In this document: piece by piece, positions 16,981-24,919 of the stretch | Numbering within the stretch: the stretch's first letter is position 1 | Layout of the letters: each line of letters begins with the position of its first letter | Assembly (NCBI GenBank): GCA_051647245.1 | Contig: JBOFDS010000008.1 | Span: forward strand, 146,198-210,197 | Direction of reading: 5' to 3' | Length of the DNA: 64,000 bases | DNA from: Brevinema_A sp051647245 | GTDB taxonomy: Bacteria > Spirochaetota > Brevinematia > Brevinematales > Brevinemataceae | Position numbers and translations under genes: made by a program | Notes under the pieces: model-generated | Told to the model about the DNA's origin: nothing | What the model saw: the letters and a program-made list of their open reading frames with translations, nothing else | The model's database searches: none

Positions 16981-19041
16981 TTATTCTTCGTATTGAGCAG
17001 GTTCTGCAGGAGCTGGAGTGTTTGTTTGTACAAGTAATTCTGTTGTTTCAATAGTGTTTGTTGGGATTTGATTTTCAATCAACATATCATTTGTTTGGAT
17101 TGGTTCTACTGGGATCAATTCTTTAACTTGAGATTCAAATACTCTTTCATTAGCTTTAGGTGTTTCAAAAAGTACAGGAACAGGATAGTTATGAACTAAT
17201 TCTACACCAAAACTTAATTGCTTTGCTGTGATTCTATCTCTATCATAAGAAATATAGAAATCTTGAGGTCTGTTGGTACGATCAATACGTCCACTAAAAC
17301 GCGCTTGAGCAGGTTTTGAAAGATAATTAGGTAATGTAGTCGCACGATCAGGGAAATCCGGAGAAGGATATCCAGCCGCCGCTGCAAAAATAAAAAACGC
17401 CTCACTTACTTTCATAAATGGAATAAAGTAAGTGTCTGTAACCATATTTTTATTGACGTTACGGGTAAGAGTAGAACCGTTAAAGAAAGTCGCATTCATC
17501 GGTTGTGTAAAGTCATTAGGAGAAGATGTTTCAGACACAACACCAAATTTTTCTTGGAAATATTCATAAATTCCCATATCCAATTTAGGTGCTGGAAATT
17601 TAGAAACAGCCTCAGAAAAGACAAAGCCCGGACGCCCAAAATAGGTCGCAGAGTAAAGAAGTCCTCTTACCCCATGTCCAACAATAGGTGTAGCAATAGT
17701 TTGGAATGTTTTTTGGAATGGTGTTCCGTAGTTTGCTTTAATGATCATACGGGAGTTTGGATTGCTTTCTTTATAGAAAGGTACATTTGGGTAGCTAACT
17801 GTATACATTGTGGTATCGGCTTTTGGTACTGGTTCTGAGAGGATGTTCCAAGAACGAATAGTTGCACCTTGATTATTGATGTAAGCTGCTTGGTAGCCAC
17901 CAGGGATAGCTGCAATAGTAATCGCAAGTTCTCCTTTAAAATCCGAAGTATAGAGATATTTTGGTTGGATAGCAACTTTTGCCTGAGAGTTATAGTATCC
18001 GTACTGACGACCAACTCTCATTCTGGCACGGTTATGATGAAAGGAACCAATAGAACTAATTCTATCTGTAAGATTGTAACGACCTTGTGCATTCATAAAT
18101 CCATTTTGATTCAAACGAGACACACGAGCTAACTTACCATCAAAGCGTGTTGCTCTTGTAAAATGAAAAGGAGTGATTGCTTTATCAGATTTATTGATAT
18201 AACCGTAAAGAGATCCATCGCCGACAATTGCGAGGCCATTATAAAAGTCATCAGCTTCTTTATATTTTGGTTGGATTACCATATTTCCTGTTGCATCAAT
18301 AAATCCCCATTCATTGCCTACCTTGACACGAGCCAAGCCTTCATAAAAAGATCCAATCGCATCAAAACGTCTCTCAAAAGGTCTATTACCACTTTTATTG
18401 ATATAGAACCATTTACGATTTTCATAAAGTCCACCCATATTTTCAGAGAAAGAACGTGCGCCTTCATACTCTAGAGGCACTACAACTTGTCCTCTTTCAT
18501 TGATGAAACCATAAAGCATTTTATTTTTATCTCGACGTCCCACAAGAGCCATACCACTATTAAAATTAAAGACGCGGTCATAAATAGGTTCTGCAATCAC
18601 ACGACCTGCGTTGTCAATAAAACCAAACTTAGATTCTTTGGTCATAATTGAAAAACCATTAGTTGATGGATAAATATAATCATAGTCAGCACGGCCAGCC
18701 ACAGAACCATTAGGAAGCAAGAGACCATATTTACCTCTAATCTGAACACGTGCGACACCACCAACAAATTCTGAAACAGACATAAACTTTGGTGGAATCA
18801 CTTCGCGTCCGGCTGTATTGATGAATCCATAGAGATATTCATTTTGTTCATTAATCACAGCAATCTTCGCAAAGCCATCATAAAAGAAACCTGCAGATTC
18901 ATATCGCGCAGAAAGAACGATACGTCCAGTAGCGTTGATATAACCCCACTTTCCACCTTCTGGGAAAGGATATAAATCTTGTGCGAATGTAGAAGGTGCT
19001 AAAGCAAAAAGAGCCACAAGTAAATAAAACATGTTCTTCAT
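16981..19041 (-). CDS. Secreted WG-repeat protein
   Basis: 686 aa. Signal peptide of ~20 residues (ends STFAQ). Residues ~25-375 hold about ten WG/KWG repeats of ~38 residues, each with the pattern xxWGYIN-x-x-G-x-(I/V)-(I/V)-x-P-x-(Y/F)-(D/E), for example KWGYINATGRIVLSARYE and EWGFIDATGNMVIQPKYK. Such repeats (first noted in Leptospira) probably fold as a propeller or solenoid and bind proteins or ligands; no enzymatic role is established. The remaining ~300 residues have no family I recognise, and the end is Thr/Glu/Pro-rich. It should be periplasmic or surface-exposed. TGAGGAATT precedes the ATG. Confidence 0.85.
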   Translation of the reverse strand: MKNMFYLLVALFALAPSTFAQDLYPFPEGGKWGYINATGRIVLSARYESAGFFYDGFAKIAVINEQNEYLYGFINTAGREVIPPKFMSVSEFVGGVARVQIRGKYGLLLPNGSVAGRADYDYIYPSTNGFSIMTKESKFGFIDNAGRVIAEPIYDRVFNFNSGMALVGRRDKNKMLYGFINERGQVVVPLEYEGARSFSENMGGLYENRKWFYINKSGNRPFERRFDAIGSFYEGLARVKVGNEWGFIDATGNMVIQPKYKEADDFYNGLAIVGDGSLYGYINKSDKAITPFHFTRATRFDGKLARVSRLNQNGFMNAQGRYNLTDRISSIGSFHHNRARMRVGRQYGYYNSQAKVAIQPKYLYTSDFKGELAITIAAIPGGYQAAYINNQGATIRSWNILSEPVPKADTTMYTVSYPNVPFYKESNPNSRMIIKANYGTPFQKTFQTIATPIVGHGVRGLLYSATYFGRPGFVFSEAVSKFPAPKLDMGIYEYFQEKFGVVSETSSPNDFTQPMNATFFNGSTLTRNVNKNMVTDTYFIPFMKVSEAFFIFAAAAGYPSPDFPDRATTLPNYLSKPAQARFSGRIDRTNRPQDFYISYDRDRITAKQLSFGVELVHNYPVPVLFETPKANERVFESQVKELIPVEPIQTNDMLIENQIPTNTIETTELLVQTNTPAPAEPAQYEE

Positions 19042-19087
19042 ATAATTAATTCCTCAAACATAAATTTACAAACGAAATATGTTTCAA

Positions 19088-19093
19088 ATTATA
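19088..19093 (-). promoter_or_regulatory. -10 element of the WG-repeat gene promoter
   Basis: TATAAT on the minus strand 46 bases upstream of the ATG at 19041; no convincing -35 hexamer. Confidence 0.4.
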
Positions 19094-19160
19094 CTATATT
19101 ACCATGAAAAAATCGATAGTTTCGAGAATAAAAATATATTTTTTTTATCGCTAAAGCATT

Positions 19161-19553
19161 ATGACAATACTCCGAAAATTTAATATCATGCAGGACAAAA
19201 ACAAACGTAATAAGCAATTAGGCGTCTTTGGAGAAAATTTCGCGAAAAAGTATTTAATTGGTAAAGGCTTTGAGTTTGTTACCGAAAATTATTTTACAAG
19301 CTTCGGAGAAATAGATCTTATTTTCAAAGACGGATCAATCTTGGTATTTGTAGAAGTTAAAACACGTAGGAATAAGAAAGATCTTGAGATTGCTATTTCT
19401 CATTCCAAAACAAAAAAAATATACAAAAGCGCAGAAGTGTTTTTGGAGAGAGAAAAAATTGATTTCTCTGAAACACGCTTCGATGTAGTATTTATAAGAA
19501 TCAACAAAGAGGATCAGGCAGTGGAGATCGGGCACAGACCAAATTTTTTTTAA
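19161..19553 (+). CDS. yraN: YraN/UPF0102 family putative nuclease
   Basis: 130 aa, usual length. The fold is a restriction-endonuclease-like core: GVFGENFAKKYLIGKGFE, then the catalytic-type stretch GEIDLIFKDGSILVFVEVKTR, which gives the D-(x)n-ExK pattern of PD-(D/E)XK nucleases. Biological role is unsettled; the family is often linked to DNA processing. The start is uncertain: neither the ATG at 19161 nor the one at 19188 has a good ribosome site. The stop overlaps the next ATG (TAATG), so the two genes are coupled. Confidence 0.85.
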   Translation: MTILRKFNIMQDKNKRNKQLGVFGENFAKKYLIGKGFEFVTENYFTSFGEIDLIFKDGSILVFVEVKTRRNKKDLEIAISHSKTKKIYKSAEVFLEREKIDFSETRFDVVFIRINKEDQAVEIGHRPNFF

Positions 19554-19768
19554 TGAGGTTGCATGTGTCACATATGCTTTTTGATCGAAAGAGAAATTTT
19601 CGGCGTCTCATTGTCAAAACCAATAGTGGTTCTTTGACACCCGAACGGACTAATTTTTTGCGTGAGAAGATCAATGATCCTGATTATTTGAATCATACCA
19701 TTGATCTCTTAGCAGAGAATCTTAGTAAAGTCCTTACTGAAGGATACTTGGCGGATCCTTCCGCTTAG
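19553..19768 (+). CDS. Small basic protein, unknown (FlgM-like tail possible)
   Basis: 71 aa, coupled to yraN by TAATG. An internal ATG at 19574 could be the true start (MLFDRKRNF). The N-terminal third is Arg-rich; the rest is helical: RTNFLREKINDPDYLNHTID, then LAENLSKVL. The R-x-x-x-LR-x-x-I pattern followed by an amphipathic helix faintly resembles the C-terminal sigma-28-binding part of FlgM, but the resemblance is too weak to assign. A terminator follows after ~35 bases. Confidence 0.55.
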   Translation: MRLHVSHMLFDRKRNFRRLIVKTNSGSLTPERTNFLREKINDPDYLNHTIDLLAENLSKVLTEGYLADPSA

Positions 19769-19805
19769 GTTTAATAGCCTAAGCACTACCATCTTTTCTG
19801 ATAAG

Positions 19806-19832
19806 AGCCTTCCTGTTTTTGGGAAGGCTTTT
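19806..19832 (+). terminator. Intrinsic terminator after the yraN pair
   Basis: Stem AGCCTTCC / GGAAGGCT with loop TGTTTTTG, then TTTTAT. A second small inverted repeat (GCTTAGG ... CCTAAGC) lies between it and the stop codon. Confidence 0.75.
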
Positions 19833-19849
19833 ATCGTGGCGGAAAATTG

Positions 19850-19879
19850 TTGACAAAATCAATACTTATCTGATAAAAT
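19850..19879 (+). promoter_or_regulatory. Sigma-70 promoter of the thioesterase-PAP2-DUF115 operon
   Basis: TTGACA (19850-19855) and TAAAAT (19874-19879) with 18 bases between, 32 bases before the ATG at 19912. It fixes the thioesterase start downstream of the longer open frame. Confidence 0.7.
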
Positions 19880-19911
19880 ATAGTATCAATACTCAAAATT
19901 TAGGAACAAAT

Positions 19912-20328
19912 ATGATTCACGATTTTTTTGTTACTGCACGCTATGCTGAAACAGATATGATGGGAGTGATCCATCACTCTGTTTATGCGATCTGGGCAGA
20001 GGCAGCGCGAACTGATCTTCTCAAAGCTGCAGGTCATAGCTACAAAGATGTTGAAGAGACTCAAGGCATCATGATGCCCGTAACGGAGATTTTTTTCCGT
20101 TACAAAGCACCAACATTCTATGAAGATCAAATTTGTATTAAATGCCATATCGCCGAAATGACCAAACGCACGATCAAATTTGAATATGAGATGTATCGTG
20201 GAGAGACTCTCTGCGTTACAGGTCATACAAAACATGTTTTTATGTCTAAAGAATCTCGTTCAACGATTGCATTGGATAAAGATAGTTTGAAACAATTTTC
20301 ATATCTTGTTTTAAGCAAGGATAAATAA
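19912..20328 (+). CDS. Acyl-CoA thioesterase, YbgC / 4-hydroxybenzoyl-CoA type hotdog protein
   Basis: 138 aa from the ATG with AGGAAC upstream; the longer frame starts inside the promoter. The single hotdog domain has the 4HBT signature: RYAETDMMGVIHHSVYAIWA with the catalytic Asp15 and the following H-x-x-Y, then FRYKAPTFYEDQ. The family hydrolyses short or medium acyl-CoA; in proteobacteria YbgC sits with Tol-Pal, but no tol genes occur here. It is first in an operon with PAP2 phosphatase, DUF115, an MBL hydrolase and a BatE-like protein. Confidence 0.88.
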   Translation: MIHDFFVTARYAETDMMGVIHHSVYAIWAEAARTDLLKAAGHSYKDVEETQGIMMPVTEIFFRYKAPTFYEDQICIKCHIAEMTKRTIKFEYEMYRGETLCVTGHTKHVFMSKESRSTIALDKDSLKQFSYLVLSKDK

Positions 20329-20340
20329 TAGGAGTTTCTT

Positions 20341-20916
20341 TTGGAATCACCAAAATGTCAAAAAAGCCTCAATAGACCTATGAGCGTAAAAGAATTTCTA
20401 AACCCTGATCGTATTTTGCTTGCTATTTTCAGTAAATCACGTCGTCAAATGCTCACCCGTAGTGCCATTCTTTTATCAAAAATTGGTAATGGGCAGTTAT
20501 GGCTCTTATTTTCAATTGTGATGCTTTTCATACATGTGCCTACAGGGCTTGCTTTTCAGATCGCATCAATTGCTCAGCTCTATTTACAAATCTTCCTCAA
20601 ACAACTGTTCAAGAGAACACGCCCTTATCTTATTTATCAAGATCTTGATTACTTGTATGCGCCTCCTGATCCTTATTCTTTTCCATCGGGTCATACTTGT
20701 GCTGCGTTTACGATGTTTTTTATTTCCAAAGCACTCTTTCCTATTGTTTGGCCTTATTTCTTTTTTCTTGCGCTTTTCATTGCTTTATCCAGAATATACC
20801 TTGCTGTACACTACCCTACGGATATCTTTGGTGGGATTATTGTAGCTTATATTTCCGCTAAATTTGCTATTATTTTTTCTAGTCTTGTTACAGGATTTAG
20901 TTATGGAACTTATTAA
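20341..20916 (+). CDS. PAP2-family membrane phosphatase
   Basis: 191 aa with four to six membrane helices. The three phosphatase motifs are complete: K-x6-RP (Lys87, Arg94-Pro95), PSGH (115-118) and SR-x5-H-x3-D (Ser150, Arg151, His157, Asp161). Family members dephosphorylate lipid phosphates such as undecaprenyl diphosphate, phosphatidic acid or lipid A on the periplasmic face. The start is TTG, chosen because AGGAG stands eight bases upstream and no in-frame ATG near it has a ribosome site. It overlaps the DUF115 gene by 14 bases. Confidence 0.88.
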   Translation: MESPKCQKSLNRPMSVKEFLNPDRILLAIFSKSRRQMLTRSAILLSKIGNGQLWLLFSIVMLFIHVPTGLAFQIASIAQLYLQIFLKQLFKRTRPYLIYQDLDYLYAPPDPYSFPSGHTCAAFTMFFISKALFPIVWPYFFFLALFIALSRIYLAVHYPTDIFGGIIVAYISAKFAIIFSSLVTGFSYGTY

Positions 20917-22450
20917 AAAACTTAGCGAACTTCAACATCCTAGCCTCATCGCCACTCCTGATGGGGCTTTCACGATTCAACTTGATAACAAATTCATCCA
21001 CAGTTCACGTGCTCCTCTCAAGGAATCTTCACGTCTTCTCCAAGATATCAAACCTACAGATCTCAACAAAACGATCGTTATTTTATGGGGAGTGGGATTA
21101 GGGTACCATGCCGAAACGCTGCTCAATCAAGGGTACAAAATCATTGCCATAGAGCCACGCCCTGAACTTGCAGAAATCTTCAAACGCACTTTCCCTATTG
21201 ATAAATTAGTCGATTTTATCGAAAATGATCCCGAAGATTTATTTAATGCTCTTGCCCGTTTAAATCCTTCTGAAGCACAAATCTTTATCGATATCGTGAT
21301 GCCAACGTCGAATATTTCACCAAATTTCTTCAAAATGGCTGAGCAAGGAAAAAATGTTCCTCGCTCCACCCATAGGATTTATTCTTATCTTATTGATTCT
21401 TGGCATAAAAATATTCTCACAAACATTTCTCGTGCTGAAGTGACATTCTCTCCTTTATTTCAAGACCAAGAAGTAATCATCTGTTCCGCAGGCCCATCCC
21501 TCAAAGAAAGTCTCCCTCACCTCAAACGTCTTTCATCGCAAATGTATATTATTGCAGTAGATACGGCTTTGAAGAGCCTCCTTGAAGCGGGGATTGTTCC
21601 TGATTATGTGTTCTCTGTTGATGCAAAAATCCATAACATCAGTGATTTTTGTGGTATCTCTAACGAAAATTATTCCAAAATGATCCTCCTCGCTGATATC
21701 ACCCTGAATCCTCAGATCGCCTCCTTGCCTTGGAAGAAAGTCTTTTTCACGACAACGGTTCAACCTATTACTTCGAAAGACGGCACTAGGATGCATCATA
21801 ATAAACTTCTCAATTTCTTCACCTCCAAAGGATTTCATTTTCCTGAACTACAAACAGGAGGCTCCGTTGCAAATACGGCCTTCCACGCAGCTCTCTTCTA
21901 TCAAGCAAAAAAAGTGCTTCTTGTAGGACAAGATCTTGCATATACCGACAATCGTGGACATGCTATTGGTTCACCTTATGATCAAGAATACCGACTCAAA
22001 ACGAATCGTTTGAACACCATAGAAACAATCCAAATCAAAAAAGTCCCTTTCCAAAACGAAGTTAAAGCAATCTTGAATGGGATCACCTATAGTGATGAAC
22101 TATTGATGCAGTTTCGTTCATGGTTTGAAACATCTTTGGCAAACAACAAAGATCTTGCGCACAAGACAATCAACGCATCAGAAAATGGAGCTTATTTTGA
22201 ACACTGGACACATCATCCTTTATCAAAATATACAACAAAAAGTCTCAAAAAAGTTTTGCCCATTGCTATAGAGAAATTTGATGAGGCGTATATAAAAGAG
22301 TGTTTTGATTTCTTTAAGAAGCAAGATCTTGTTCCTGAAAATACAGATCCTATTATTGCCGAATATTTCTATCGCGAATTTTATGGCACTTCATCGGCAA
22401 AGCACACAAAACAAAAAATCAAAAACCTCAAAAAAATCATCGGAGGATAG
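20903..22450 (+). CDS. Motility-associated glycosyltransferase-like protein (DUF115/Maf, MptE-like)
   Basis: 515 aa from the ATG with AGGA seven bases upstream; an upstream in-frame start lies deep inside the PAP2 gene. An N-terminal Rossmann-like part reads VILWGVGLGYHAETLLNQGY and IIAIEPRPELAEIF. The DUF115 core follows: ICSAGPSLKESLPHLKRL, YIIAVDTALKSLLEAGI-PDYVFSVDAK, and VLLVGQDLAYTDNRGHA. DUF115 proteins include Maf (pseudaminic or legionaminic acid transfer to flagellin) and MptE. In a spirochaete, flagellin modification is the most likely role. The MBL gene starts directly after its stop. Confidence 0.8.
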   Translation: MELIKKLSELQHPSLIATPDGAFTIQLDNKFIHSSRAPLKESSRLLQDIKPTDLNKTIVILWGVGLGYHAETLLNQGYKIIAIEPRPELAEIFKRTFPIDKLVDFIENDPEDLFNALARLNPSEAQIFIDIVMPTSNISPNFFKMAEQGKNVPRSTHRIYSYLIDSWHKNILTNISRAEVTFSPLFQDQEVIICSAGPSLKESLPHLKRLSSQMYIIAVDTALKSLLEAGIVPDYVFSVDAKIHNISDFCGISNENYSKMILLADITLNPQIASLPWKKVFFTTTVQPITSKDGTRMHHNKLLNFFTSKGFHFPELQTGGSVANTAFHAALFYQAKKVLLVGQDLAYTDNRGHAIGSPYDQEYRLKTNRLNTIETIQIKKVPFQNEVKAILNGITYSDELLMQFRSWFETSLANNKDLAHKTINASENGAYFEHWTHHPLSKYTTKSLKKVLPIAIEKFDEAYIKECFDFFKKQDLVPENTDPIIAEYFYREFYGTSSAKHTKQKIKNLKKIIGG

Positions 22451-23155
22451 ATGAATCGTATTTCACAGATCTCTGATGGAGTCTTTCAGATTTTGGGATC
22501 TAAACCATCTGCGCATCATTATCTTCTTCGTGGTCATAAAAATATCCTCATTGATGTGGGCACAAGAGAAAATTTTCCCAAATTACTCCAGGATCTCTCT
22601 TCTATGGGGCTTGGTATCGCAGATATTCATCAAGTCATCCTCACTCATTGTCATTATGATCATTCGGGAGCTATCGAATATTTTACACACTCAGAAATTT
22701 TATGTAGCCCGCTTTGTTTTCAGACGCTAGAATCAGGGGATGAGTCATCTATCTATGCCCTAAAATATGGATGTCAACTCCCAAAACTTCCTCAAAATAC
22801 CACCATCTTACGTGAAGGCGATCTCATCACCAATAATTCCCAATCATGGAAAGTGATCTTCACTCCTGGGCATAGTATTGATGGGATTTGTTTATTAGAA
22901 GAGAAAACAAAAATCCTCATTGCAGGAGACACGGTGTTTGCCAAAGGAATCCCTGCTCTTATCACTCATTCTGGGTCAGATGCTTCGTTATTATATTCTT
23001 TGGAAAAACTTCAAAAAGAAGAAATTCTCATGATTCTCTCTGGTCATGGCATTAATGAAATTGATCCTCGTTCTTGTTTAAAAATTACAAAAGAAAACAT
23101 TCTCAAACGTATCGAAGAAAGGCAAAATTATTTTCAACAAGGAGTTTCTCTATGA
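22451..23155 (+). CDS. MBL-fold metallo-hydrolase
   Basis: 234 aa. Metal site HCHYDH (His66, His68, Asp70, His71), then PGHSIDG, AGDTVF and LSGHG, which complete the dinuclear ligand set of glyoxalase-II-like hydrolases. The substrate cannot be told. The ATG follows the previous stop directly and the stop overlaps the next ATG (ATGA). Confidence 0.88.
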   Translation: MNRISQISDGVFQILGSKPSAHHYLLRGHKNILIDVGTRENFPKLLQDLSSMGLGIADIHQVILTHCHYDHSGAIEYFTHSEILCSPLCFQTLESGDESSIYALKYGCQLPKLPQNTTILREGDLITNNSQSWKVIFTPGHSIDGICLLEEKTKILIAGDTVFAKGIPALITHSGSDASLLYSLEKLQKEEILMILSGHGINEIDPRSCLKITKENILKRIEERQNYFQQGVSL

Positions 23156-23808
23156 AAAAATATATTCTCTTACTATATCTCCTTACTACACCAATATTTG
23201 CAAAGCAATATGAGCATCCCCAAAATCTCTACAATAAAGCTCTAGAAGCTTATGAAAAACAAGATCTCGGCACAGCAATGTTTTATGCAAAAGGTGCGAT
23301 GAAACTTTCTCCTGGAAGCAAAAACACCAGAATTCTTTTCTTCAAACTAAGACAAGAGTTGGGATTACCTACCATATTCTCTGAGGATCAATTTTCCCAG
23401 CAGCTAAGTACCTTCCTTTTTCAATCTTTTCCACCCCATGTTGATGCATTCTTCGCGGGAGTTTTATTTATTTTGGGAGCAGGTTTATTGAGTCTAATCA
23501 TCTTAAATCAAATTTCTATCTCAAAATACATTCCTACGACTATTCTTGCTCTTTCCTTCTTAATGATGTTACAAAGCACGATACAATATCAATTCTTTAA
23601 AGTCGATGAAAGAGTTATTCTCACGAGTACAGCGTTGTACGAAGAAGCCTCTCTCGATGGAACAGTACTGCAAAATTTAAAAGCTGGAACGGAGCTAACA
23701 GTCATTGATCAAAGTGAAGAATTCCTCCTCATCAAGCTCCTGAACAGCTCAGAGGGATGGATCTCCAAAGATGCGGCTCCACCTCTACTTACTCCTATTT
23801 CTAAATAA
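23152..23808 (+). CDS. BatE-like membrane protein: TPR-like, two helices, SH3-like
   Basis: 218 aa from the ATG that overlaps the MBL stop and has AAGGAG upstream. Order: signal peptide (to ~18, IFAKQ), one TPR-like helix pair (NLYNKALEAYEKQDLGTAMF, about 25-60), two membrane helices (about 105-150), and a C-terminal bacterial SH3-like domain with AGTELTVI and EGWISKDA. This layout is that of BatE from Bacteroides-type aerotolerance operons, also found in spirochaetes. The other bat genes are not here. Last gene of the operon. Confidence 0.72.
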   Translation: MKKYILLLYLLTTPIFAKQYEHPQNLYNKALEAYEKQDLGTAMFYAKGAMKLSPGSKNTRILFFKLRQELGLPTIFSEDQFSQQLSTFLFQSFPPHVDAFFAGVLFILGAGLLSLIILNQISISKYIPTTILALSFLMMLQSTIQYQFFKVDERVILTSTALYEEASLDGTVLQNLKAGTELTVIDQSEEFLLIKLLNSSEGWISKDAAPPLLTPISK

Positions 23809-23820
23809 AAATTCTCAATA

Positions 23821-23850
23821 AAAATAGCTCCTAGTAGGAGCTATTTTTTT
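23821..23850. terminator. Bidirectional terminator
   Basis: Twelve-base-pair perfect stem AAAATAGCTCCT / AGGAGCTATTTT, loop AGT, followed by T on both strands. It lies between the BatE-like gene (plus) and rsgA (minus). Confidence 0.88.
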
Positions 23851-24919
23851 AACGTAATTTATTGCGATCTGATTTGATACGATATTTCATAAATCGGGAA
23901 ACACCACGAGATCTGTTATTGTTGACTTCTCTGCCAAATTCTTGACGTTTGAGCATTAATTCAAAAGCTTCTTCTTGTAGCTTTCTCCAATTTTCTAATC
24001 GACCAAGATCTAGCTTTCCTTCAGCAATTGCTGCTTGAACGGCACAATCAGGCTCGGTATCATGTTGACAATCTCGGAAACGACATTCCTTCGCCAAAGC
24101 ATCGATATCAGCAAAACTCTCGTTTAAGGATTCATCACCATCAAGCCAGACACGGAGTTCTCGAATCCCAGGATTATCAATGAGGATCCCTCCATGAGGT
24201 AGGAAAAACATATCACGAGATGTGGTTGTGTGCTTTCCTTTTTTGTGCTTACCGATACTTGCGACGGCTTGTCTTTCTTCACCGAGTAACGCATTTACAA
24301 TGGTAGACTTGCCTGCACCAGAAGACCCAAGAAACACAATAGTCTCGCCTTCATGGATATATTCTTCCAAAACGGTTAAGGTTTCGTATTTGAGCGCATT
24401 GGTAACGAGGATAGGAATATCTTCAACAACCTTTTCAGCCTCTTCCAAAAATACTTTTGCATCCTCGATCAGATCAACTTTATTTAGGATCAAAACAGGT
24501 CTAGCACCACTCTCAGCAGCCAATGCAAGGTAACGTTCTATCTTACGAGGATTAAAATCTTCAAAGAGGGAAACGACAAGGAAAATAGTATCCGCATTTG
24601 CAGCGATGACTTGTTCTTCCGTGGTTTTTCCAGACACTTTACGAGAAATTTTACTTTTTCGGGAGAGCATCTCCTCTATCATGGCATAGTCTTTTTCAAG
24701 GGTACAAAGCACCCAATCACCAACTGCTGGCCAAGCTTCAGAGGGATTGTTTTCACGAAATTTCCCTCTCAATCGAGCAAAATAAGCACCTTCTTCACAA
24801 ATCAAATCATACCCAAAGTTATGTTTTTTGACAATGCGTGCTGCGACAAGATGTGATTGATTTTTTTTGATTTGTTTCTCAAAAAAATCGCTCCATCCGA
24901 CTTTGTTCAGATTGTTCAT
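23849..24919 (-). CDS. rsgA: Ribosome small-subunit-dependent GTPase RsgA
   Basis: 356 aa circularly permuted GTPase that checks late maturation of the 30S subunit. The OB-fold occupies about 25-100, followed by the permuted motifs: NKVDL (G4, 146-150), the P-loop GSSGAGKS (198-205) and DNPG (248-251). The C-terminal zinc site has CRFRDC and the following His and Cys (HDTEPDC). Its ATG overlaps the V-ATPase subunit I stop by four bases, so it is the last cistron of the V-ATPase operon, an unexpected partner. Confidence 0.95.
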   Translation of the reverse strand: MNNLNKVGWSDFFEKQIKKNQSHLVAARIVKKHNFGYDLICEEGAYFARLRGKFRENNPSEAWPAVGDWVLCTLEKDYAMIEEMLSRKSKISRKVSGKTTEEQVIAANADTIFLVVSLFEDFNPRKIERYLALAAESGARPVLILNKVDLIEDAKVFLEEAEKVVEDIPILVTNALKYETLTVLEEYIHEGETIVFLGSSGAGKSTIVNALLGEERQAVASIGKHKKGKHTTTSRDMFFLPHGGILIDNPGIRELRVWLDGDESLNESFADIDALAKECRFRDCQHDTEPDCAVQAAIAEGKLDLGRLENWRKLQEEAFELMLKRQEFGREVNNNRSRGVSRFMKYRIKSDRNKLR

